Of a DNA stretch of 64,000 bases, positions 57,832 through 64,000 are shown piece after piece. The position numbers and the translations under genes are program-made. The stretch is from Neopusillimonas aromaticivorans (lineage in GTDB: Bacteria > Pseudomonadota > Gammaproteobacteria > Burkholderiales > Burkholderiaceae_B): positions 1,178,001-1,242,000 of the forward strand of contig NZ_CP128233.1 in NCBI RefSeq assembly GCF_030344915.1, written 5' to 3'. The notes beneath the pieces were generated by a model, which was not told the origin of the DNA, did not search any database, and saw only the letters and a list, made by a program, of their open reading frames with translations. The number at the start of each line of letters is the position of its first letter. Position 1 is the stretch's first letter.

Positions 57832-58912
57832 ATGACACATACCTCCCTGGAACCACTGGAAACCCGCATCGACTCCATCTGGTACACGCGCTGCCCGGTG
57901 CCCACGATTTCAGGTGTGGCACAGCATTACAAGTGGCTGCAGGCATCGTTCAGACAACTTGGGGTTGAATTGGCCTCGTTGCGAGGCGCTGCCGAAACTG
58001 AACTACGGGCCTCACATTTCCAGCACACGCTGTCAAACCAGTTCCGGGAGGAGGCAATATCCCGGCAATATGGGCGCGCTCACTGGGTCAGGATACGGCC
58101 GTGATTGCGCTCACCTGGGTCGAAGAAACCCAAGTCATTCTGACCCGGAAAGACAGCCGTTTGCGTACTGCGGAAGACCTGCTCAACACACGTATCGGAT
58201 TACCTCGCTACGCCAGCAAGCAAATTGACTTTGAACGTGCTCAGGCACTGCACGGTTTTAATCATGTGCTGACGCATCACGGCCTGACCCTTGACGATGT
58301 ACGCGTGGTAGACATCGTCAACAACCCAATCGATCTGGACGAATCAGGCGCACACGGCCATCCTGCCCGTAACGAAATACAGGCCCTGGTCAACGGAGAC
58401 GTTGACGCCATTTACCTGAAAGGTGCCGTCGCAGCAGCTCAGCAGCAACAGCATGGTCTGCGAGTGTTGTTTGATCTGAGGTCAACCGGCATACCCGAAC
58501 TGCACGTTAACAATGGTACGCCCCGCACGCTCACCGTCAGCCGGCGGCTGATTCGCGAAAGGCCCGATTTAGTCATACGGTATCTGGCTGTTTTATTGCA
58601 AGCGTCAGAGTGGGCAGCAGAAAACGCAGCGCAGACGAGAGATGCCATAGCCAGTGAAACATCAAGCACGCCAGAGCTGGTACTGCAGGCGTATGGCCCC
58701 AGCCTGCACGAACGTCTTCGCCCCAGCATCAACCCGCGCCTGATCAGCCGACTGAATCAGCAAAAAACTTCCTGCTGTCTCATGGCTATCTTGGTATCGA
58801 CTTCAAGATTGAGGACTGGGTAGACACCAGCATTTACCCCGAAGCGCTGGCGTTATCGCAGACACTACCACCGCTTTACTCGACAACATCTCATGGGACA
58901 ACTGTTCCCTGA
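57832..58912 (+). CDS. DszB-like sulfinate desulfinase (two frameshifts)
   Basis: About 360 residues, against 365 for DszB, the 2'-hydroxybiphenyl-2-sulfinate desulfinase that ends the 4S pathway. No signal peptide is present. Cys21 in YTRCPVP matches catalytic Cys27 of DszB (SNCPVP). His62 in ASHFQH and Arg72 in FREGGN match His60 and Arg70, with the same His-Arg spacing and the RxGG motif. GDVDAIY and the C-terminal EDWVD region also align. Missing bases near 58050 and in the A-run at 58764-58769 restore GGNIPAIWARS and FLLSHGYLGIDF. No dszA or dszC is nearby. Automatic annotation would call it an ABC substrate-binding protein. The sulfinate substrate is unknown. Confidence 0.8.
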
Positions 58913-58951
58913 CCAGGAAAACGTCAAGAGCGACGCGCATCATCGACTTTT

Positions 58952-59505
58952 TCAGGTAGTTATACGCCGCACAATAATGCGGGCGCCCGTCAGCGCCTTT
59001 TTTCGGGGTTCAAAAATTCGCACCGACAACACCGCGTCGGCGACCCCGCCCAGTTCAAGCGTTTCGAACTGGGCGTACAACACCGCATCTTTTTCGCCAC
59101 ACAAGGTGTTGCCGTCACGCAAATAGACGGGGCCACGCATACGGGACGCTGCAACCCTGTTTTGGCCAATCAGTTTCAGTCTGAAAAACGGAGCACCGTC
59201 AACCTCAAGGACACCACCAATGCCATCGGGCTGCCCCACACGAGACGTGGGCTCGATGGCATACCGCGTGTTGCCATTCAGTACCAGCACGTTCTGGTTG
59301 ACCTGCACATCACCGGTGATGGCCACCGCCGTACGGCTAAGGGCAGACCAACCCCTTGGGCCAGATCCAGCAGTCGAGCTGCGGCCTCGCGAACCTCGGT
59401 TTGCGAAACAGGAGGCTGCCCCGCAGTTGCGGCGGCGGCCGGCAAAGCCAGACCCGCACTGCCCCAGGTAACCAGACAGGCAATCAGAAAGATGCGTTTG
59501 AACAT
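58952..59505 (-). CDS. Secreted protein of unknown function (one frameshift)
   Basis: About 184 residues. A Sec signal peptide covers about 1-25 (MFKRIFLIACLVTWGSAGLALPAAAA). Residues 30-60 are helical (SQTEVREAAARLLDLAQGVGLP), and the rest is beta-rich: VAITGDVQVNQNVLVLNG, DGAPFFRLKLIGQNRVAASRMRGPVYLRDG. One base is missing near 59330. I do not recognise the family; the chain of short strands suggests a small beta-barrel or OB-like periplasmic domain. It converges on the DszB-like gene with 39 bases between stops, and is divergent to the MliC/META gene. Confidence 0.65.
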
Positions 59506-59607
59506 CCTTCCATTTTAACGGCTATGCCGTCATCGCTATCCATCCCTGTCGTGAACGGTTGGAGTTTTCGCGCAATCAGGTCAATCCGCACCGGCCAATT
59601 TTGATAA

Positions 59608-59627
59608 CAATTCTTATTCAAGAATTG
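59608..59627. promoter_or_regulatory. Inverted repeat before the MliC/META gene
   Basis: CAATTCTT-ATTC-AAGAATTG is a perfect 8-base inverted repeat about 100 bases before the gene, in the AT-rich part of the divergent promoter region. It is a candidate operator with no known binding protein. Confidence 0.35.
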
Positions 59628-59725
59628 CAAGTCAATTTAAGGTTGATTAGGATGACCTCTTCGTCAGGCAAATTTTCACCGGCGATACTTCGACTCACAC
59701 CATGCACTACTGACAAGGCCAGCAT

Positions 59726-60763
59726 ATGCCCCAGCTTTCTCGTACTCCGGCACGCCGTTTTCACCCTACATCCCGCATCACTCAGGCGCTTGTCGCAGGC
59801 CTCGCAGGCCTCGTAGGCCTCTGCGGCCTGACCGGCGCAGCTGCCGCCAGCGAAACAGCAACGCCAGTGGCCAGTCTGACCATCACAGAAATCAATACCA
59901 GCACGCACCCGTTCACCACACTGCACTGCGCCCGTCAGCCCGTTCAAGTCAGGTTTTTCCACAATCTTGCCGAAGTCGTGCTCAATGGCAAAAGCCAAAT
60001 GCTGGTACAGGCAATGTCCGCCTCCGGTGCACGCTATGTCGCTCCCGGTGACGAATCGACAGAACTTTGGAACAAGGGCAACGTGTCAACCCTGACCTTG
60101 AAAGGCCAACAACTACCGGTATGCGCACCCGCCGGCGCCATTCTTGCACCCTGGCGAGCCTCAGGCAACGAACCGTTCTGGTCGATAACCTACGATGGCT
60201 GGCAGGCCACATTCACCCGTCCAGGCGCAGACCCACAAAAAGGTGACGCAACAATTACTGCAACAACGTCAGATAGCCAAAGCTTGCAGGTGGGGCACGG
60301 CGCAACCACCTGGCAGATCACGGCAACAGACGGCCTCTGTACCGACACGATGACAGGCATGCCCCATCCCCAACACGTCAGCACACGCGTAGGCAGCGAA
60401 ACGTTCCATGGATGCGGCGGCTCGCCGGAGCGCTTGCTGCAAGGCAGCCAGTGGCACTTCACACATATCGGCACACAGCCCGTCAACCCGGCCGCACAGG
60501 CATGGATTGAATTTCTGCCGGGTAATCGCATCGCCGGCAGCAGTGGCTGCAACCGGTTCTTTGGCACCTATACCCTGACCGGCGAAGCGCTGACGTTCGA
60601 CGGCCTGGGCAGTACACGCATGGCATGTGCACCCGAGGCCATGACCCAGGAAGATGCTTTGCTAAAGCGGCTGGGCGAAATCAACGGGTTTTCGCTGAGC
60701 GAACCGGACACGCTGACGCTCAGGACGCCTGACAGCACATTGCAGGCAAACCCCTCGAAATAA
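59726..60763 (+). CDS. Secreted MliC-like/COG3650/META domain protein
   Basis: Intact 345-residue exported protein. The signal region (about 1-43) contains a repetitive AGLAGLVGLCGLTGA helix, encoded by imperfect nine-base tandem repeats at 59790-59828. Domain 1 (about 60-130) resembles the C-type lysozyme inhibitor MliC: LHCARQPVQVRFF and ELWNKGNVSTLTL. Domain 2 (about 140-240) has ASGNEPFWSITYDG. Domain 3 (about 245-335) is a META/HslJ domain: GSQWHFTHIG, GSSGCNRFFGTY, STRMACAPEAM. Known relatives act in lysozyme defence, heat or drug stress and envelope maintenance. The combination suggests an envelope-defence factor. Confidence 0.8.
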   Translation: MPQLSRTPARRFHPTSRITQALVAGLAGLVGLCGLTGAAAASETATPVASLTITEINTSTHPFTTLHCARQPVQVRFFHNLAEVVLNGKSQMLVQAMSASGARYVAPGDESTELWNKGNVSTLTLKGQQLPVCAPAGAILAPWRASGNEPFWSITYDGWQATFTRPGADPQKGDATITATTSDSQSLQVGHGATTWQITATDGLCTDTMTGMPHPQHVSTRVGSETFHGCGGSPERLLQGSQWHFTHIGTQPVNPAAQAWIEFLPGNRIAGSSGCNRFFGTYTLTGEALTFDGLGSTRMACAPEAMTQEDALLKRLGEINGFSLSEPDTLTLRTPDSTLQANPSK

Positions 60764-60823
60764 GACGACAAAACCACAATCGCATAAAATTACAATACGT
60801 CCCCAATAGTGAAGGACTAGAAT

Positions 60824-60859
60824 AAAAAGGGGACGCGTTAATTTCCGCGGCCCTTTTTT
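60824..60859 (+). terminator. Hairpin with U-tract in front of aspA
   Basis: AAAAAGGG pairs with CCCTTTTT and an inner CGCG with CGCG, with small bulges, followed by a T-rich run on the plus strand. It lies 60 bases after the MliC/META stop and ends 25 bases before the aspA ATG. It can end the upstream transcript; if the aspA promoter lies before it, it would act as an attenuator of aspA. Confidence 0.65.
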
Positions 60860-60883
60860 CTTTTTAATTTTCACCAGAGAATC

Positions 60884-62311
60884 ATGCCAGACCCAGATCC
60901 CTTCCCTGCCTCAAGCTTTCGTCTTGAACACGACCTTATTGGCGACAAACAGGTGCCTGCCGCGGCCTATTGGGGTATTCACACCCTGCGCGCCATCGAG
61001 AACTTTCCCATCACCGGCACGCGCATCGGCTCGCGTCCTGAACTGGTCAAGGCGCTGGCCTACGTAAAACAGGCGTGCGCCCGTGCCAACCTGGACCTGG
61101 GGCAATTGGCCCCCGAAAAGGCCCAGGCCATTGAACAGGCCTGTCGCGACATCATCGACGGCGCCCTGCATGACCAATTCATTGTGGACGTCATTCAAGG
61201 CGGCGCCGGCACATCCACCAACATGAACGCGAATGAGGTGGTTGCAAACCGTGCACTTGAGCTGATGGGCAAGCACAAGGGTGATTACAAAACGCTGCAC
61301 CCGATTGAAGACGTCAATGCCTCACAAAGCACCAACGACGTTTACCCGACGGCCCTCAGGGTCGCCATCTGCTTTGCACTCGATGGCATGACGGCCGCAC
61401 TGGCACACCTTCGTCACGCGTTTGAGACCAAGGCCACCGAGTTCAACGGCATTCTTAAAATGGGTCGCACGCAGCTGCAAGACGCCGTTCCCATGACACT
61501 CGGGCAAGAGTTCCGCACCTACGCCCTGATGCTTCACGAAGACGAAAGCCAGATTGCTTACGCTGCCAAGGCCATGCGCCAGGTCAACCTGGGCGGCACC
61601 GCCATCGGCACCGGCATCAACACAGACCCTGACTACAGCGAAAAAGCGGTCAGGCACCTGGCTGAAATCACGGGGCTTGACCTGACGCCGGCACCTGACC
61701 TGATCACGGCCACACAAGACACCAGCGATTTCGTCTTGTTATCGGGCATTCTCAAGCGTTTTGCCAGCAAGCTGTCGAAAATCTGTAATGATTTGCGTCT
61801 GCTGTCATCGGGCCCGCAATCCGGTCTGGGCGAAATTTTTCTGCCCGAGCGCGCTGCTGGCAGCTCGATCATGCCGGGCAAGGTCAACCCGATCATCCCT
61901 GAAGTGGTCAACCAGATCGCCTTCGAAGTCATCGGCAACGACGTTACCATTACCATGGCTTCGGAAGCCGGGCAGTTGCAGCTGAACGCGTTCGAACCGA
62001 TTATCGGCTGGTCGCTGTTCAAAAGCATTTCGCACCTTGAAGCGGGCTGCCTGACCCTGGCCGACAACTGCGTCTCGGGCATTACGGCCAACCGTGAGCG
62101 ACTGGAAGCTGCCGTATCCAGTTCGGCAGGCCTGGCCACCGCGCTTAACCCGGTACTGGGCTACCAGATCGCCACTGAAATTGCACGCGCCGCCCTTAAA
62201 ACCGGCACCTCGGTGCGCGAACTGGTCAAAGAAAAAGGGCTCATGAACGACGATGCGCTGGCATCGGTGCTAAGCCCTGACGTTTTGACACGCCCCTACC
62301 GCTTCAACTAA
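60884..62311 (+). CDS. aspA: Aspartate ammonia-lyase
   Basis: Intact 475-residue lyase that converts aspartate to fumarate and ammonia. The family signature GSSIMPGKVNP is present, with GTSTNMNANEV, ASQSTNDVYPT and GRTQLQDAVPMTLGQEF, which favour aspartase over fumarase C. The C-terminus ends LSPDVLTRPYRFN. AGAGA precedes the ATG. It stands alone, with no dcuA-type transporter beside it, and lies behind a terminator-like hairpin. It could return the aspartate released from cyanophycin to central metabolism; that link is inference. Confidence 0.95.
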   Translation: MPDPDPFPASSFRLEHDLIGDKQVPAAAYWGIHTLRAIENFPITGTRIGSRPELVKALAYVKQACARANLDLGQLAPEKAQAIEQACRDIIDGALHDQFIVDVIQGGAGTSTNMNANEVVANRALELMGKHKGDYKTLHPIEDVNASQSTNDVYPTALRVAICFALDGMTAALAHLRHAFETKATEFNGILKMGRTQLQDAVPMTLGQEFRTYALMLHEDESQIAYAAKAMRQVNLGGTAIGTGINTDPDYSEKAVRHLAEITGLDLTPAPDLITATQDTSDFVLLSGILKRFASKLSKICNDLRLLSSGPQSGLGEIFLPERAAGSSIMPGKVNPIIPEVVNQIAFEVIGNDVTITMASEAGQLQLNAFEPIIGWSLFKSISHLEAGCLTLADNCVSGITANRERLEAAVSSSAGLATALNPVLGYQIATEIARAALKTGTSVRELVKEKGLMNDDALASVLSPDVLTRPYRFN

Positions 62312-62365
62312 ACCCCTGCGGCCTTGCTGGTGCAGGGTGGTTGGATTCAGCCTCATGCCACCAAC

Positions 62366-64000
62366 TTACGTAAACGGGGCGACAAACCGCCGCAGGCGCA
62401 GGGCATTGGCCAGCACAAACAGGCTGGACAGTGCCATGGCGCCGGCGGCGAAGACCGGCGACAGCAATACCCCGTAAAACGGAAACAGAACCCCGGCGGC
62501 TACCGGAATGAGGGCCGTGTTATAGGCAAACGCCCAGAACAGGTTCTGACGAATATTGGTAATGGTGGCCGCTGACAGGGCAATGGCGTTGGGCACCCCT
62601 GCAAATTCCCCGACATCAGCACCACATCCGCCGCCTCCATGGCAACATCGGTACCCGTGCCAATGGCCAGCCCCACATCGGCCTCGGCCAGCGCCGGAGC
62701 ATCATTGATGCCATCACCCACAAACGCCACACCGCCATAGCGGGCCTTGAGCTGCTGTACCGCCTGCACCTTGCCTTCGGGCATGACTTCGGCAATAACC
62801 TCGTCGATACCCAGCCGGGTCGCAATCGCACGTGCCGTCCGCTCGTTGTCGCCAGTAATCATGGCGACCTTGAGCCCCAGCCGGTGCAAAGCCGCAATGG
62901 CCGGCGCCGAACTGGGCTTGAGCGGGTCAGCCACGGCAAGAATCGCCGCAAGCTGATCATCAATGGCTGCATACAACGGTGTCTTTCCTTCCGCCGCCAA
63001 CTGTCCTGCAACGTCGGCAAAAACAGCCACATCGTGACCCAGTGTACGCATGAAACGGTCAGCCCCCACTTCAACACGGCGACCTGCCACAATGGCGCGT
63101 ACCCCCATGCCTGTGACCGAATTGAACTTGGCCAGCGCCGGCAGGGTCAGCCCCTGTTTTTCAGCCGCCTCGACAATGGCACGGGCGATCGGGTGCTCGG
63201 AACGGGACTCGACTGCCGCCACCAGCCACAGCACATCGTTGCGCTCAAACCCTTCTGTAACCTCAAGATCAGTCAGAGCGGGCTTGCCTTCGGTAACGGT
63301 ACCGGTTTTATCAACCGCCACCACTTTTGCATCCTTGAGCAACTGCAGGGCTTCCCCTTTGCGGAACAGGATGCCCAGTTCAGCGCCCCTTCCCGTACCG
63401 ACCATGATGGATGTCGGTGTCGCCAGCCCCATCGCGCAAGGGCAGGCAATGATCAGCACCGCCACCGCATTGACCAGGGCGTAGGTCAAGGCCGGTTCCG
63501 GGCCAAACGCCAGCCAGATCAATAAGGTCACCAGCGCGGCTGCCATAACGGCAGGTACAAACCAAAGCGTGATTTTGTCGACCACCGTCTGGATCGGCAG
63601 CTTTGCCCCTGGGCCTGCTCGACAAGCCGGATGATTTGGGCAAGTACCGTCTGGGAACCCACCGCTGTGGCCTGGATCACCAGCGCCCCCTGCTGGTTGA
63701 CCGTACCGCCAACCACCGCGCTGCCGACCGTTTTTTCAACAGGTACCGGTTCGCCGGTGATCATGGACTCATCAACCCAGCTTTCACCCTCGGTGACGGT
63801 GCCGTCAACCGGCACCCGTTCACCAGGGCGGACTTCAAGCAAATCACCGGCCAGGACGGCCGTAATGGGCATCTCGACCGTTTGGCCGTCTCGGACGACG
63901 TGAGCGACCGACGGCTGCAGGCCGACCAGCCGCTGAATGGCTTCAGAGGTGCGGCCTTTGGCACCCGCTTCAAGAAAACGCCCCAGCAAGATCAGCGCAA
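62366..64000 (-). CDS. copA: Copper-translocating P1B-type ATPase, C-terminal part (two frameshifts)
   Basis: The visible part covers the actuator domain (GESWVDESMITGEPVPV), the membrane metal site ACPCAMGLATPTS, the phosphorylation motif VDKTGTVTEGKP, the SEHPIA nucleotide-binding loop, MITGDNERTA, GDGINDAPALAEADVGLAIG and the last two helices ending RRFVAPFT. The CPC motif and the final NAIALS...AYN region indicate Cu(I) export (CopA/CtpA). Single bases are missing near 63605 (QGAKLPIQTVVDK restored) and 62600 (GNLQGVPNAIALS restored). The N-terminal metal-binding domains and start lie beyond the window. It converges on aspA across 54 bases. Confidence 0.92.

Noticed and set aside
57542..57835. 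A 97-codon open frame on the plus strand between the aldolase and DszB-like genes.
   Set aside because: It has no convincing ribosome site, overlaps the aldolase start, shows no recognisable protein features and occupies an obvious divergent promoter region.
59601..59620. A possible Fur box (GATAACAATTCTTATTC) before the MliC/META gene.
   Set aside because: The match to the GATAAT hexamer pattern is poor, and the perfect 8-base inverted repeat in the same place explains the symmetry better.
1..64000. CRISPR arrays, rRNA, tRNA, transposases, phage genes or plasmid origins.
   Set aside because: None was recognised on reading both strands; intergenic gaps are short and gene content is continuous chromosomal metabolism.

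Overview
The window looks like chromosomal DNA of a heterotrophic beta-proteobacterium, most likely Burkholderiales and probably Alcaligenaceae or a close relative. The basis is gene content: paired cyanophycin synthetases with their associated ABC exporter and DUF1854 protein, two LIV-type ABC transporters, a globin-coupled diguanylate cyclase, aromatic dioxygenase genes, and moderately high GC. No rRNA, tRNA, CRISPR array, prophage or insertion sequence was seen. About 30 genes are split by one-base shifts, nearly always at short homopolymers. They otherwise have full length, conserved motifs and operon overlaps, so I annotate each as one gene over its whole span and treat the shifts as probable consensus errors.

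Left part (1-31 kb). A PhoD-like phosphatase and a dienelactone hydrolase precede a minus-strand selD-selU-arsB group. Upstream of it lies an eleven-gene minus-strand operon (6.8-18.9 kb): biotin carrier, biotin carboxylase, a divergent OadA-type carboxyltransferase, a NagD-like HAD phosphatase, acetoacetyl-CoA synthetase, a Tm-1-like UPF0261 protein and a complete LIV transporter. An IclR-type regulator is divergent to it. This reads as an uncharacterised pathway that imports a small acid, activates it and carboxylates it. Then come a quinone-reductase-like enzyme and the cyanophycin locus (cphA, cphA', exporter, DUF1854), followed by a thioesterase, an MFS transporter and a TerB/DUF533 protein.

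Middle part (31-51 kb). An HTH-REC fusion regulator overlaps an HPt gene. Next is an aromatic-oxidation regulon: ring-hydroxylating dioxygenase alpha and beta plus a dihydrodiol-type SDR on the minus strand; a second LIV transporter, a PDR-type reductase and an AraC/XylS-type regulator on the plus strand; and an isochorismatase-fold protein lacking the usual triad. XylS-like half-sites sharing CGGATAG lie in two of its promoter regions. Then follow a VanX-like dipeptidase, a globin-coupled diguanylate cyclase, a chemoreceptor, PEP carboxylase, a glycine-zipper lipoprotein and an EF-hand protein.

Right part (52-64 kb). An organosulfur cluster holds ssuD, ssuC, a substrate-binding-fold protein with no signal peptide, Tat-exported ssuA, ssuB, a class II aldolase and a DszB-like desulfinase that keeps the Cys-His-Arg site of 2'-hydroxybiphenyl-2-sulfinate desulfinase. 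The window ends with a secreted unknown, a MliC/META-domain protein, aspartase behind a hairpin leader, and the C-terminal part of a copper P-type ATPase.

The best candidates for an undescribed system are the DszB-containing sulfonate/sulfinate cluster and the OadA-type carboxylase/LIV operon.
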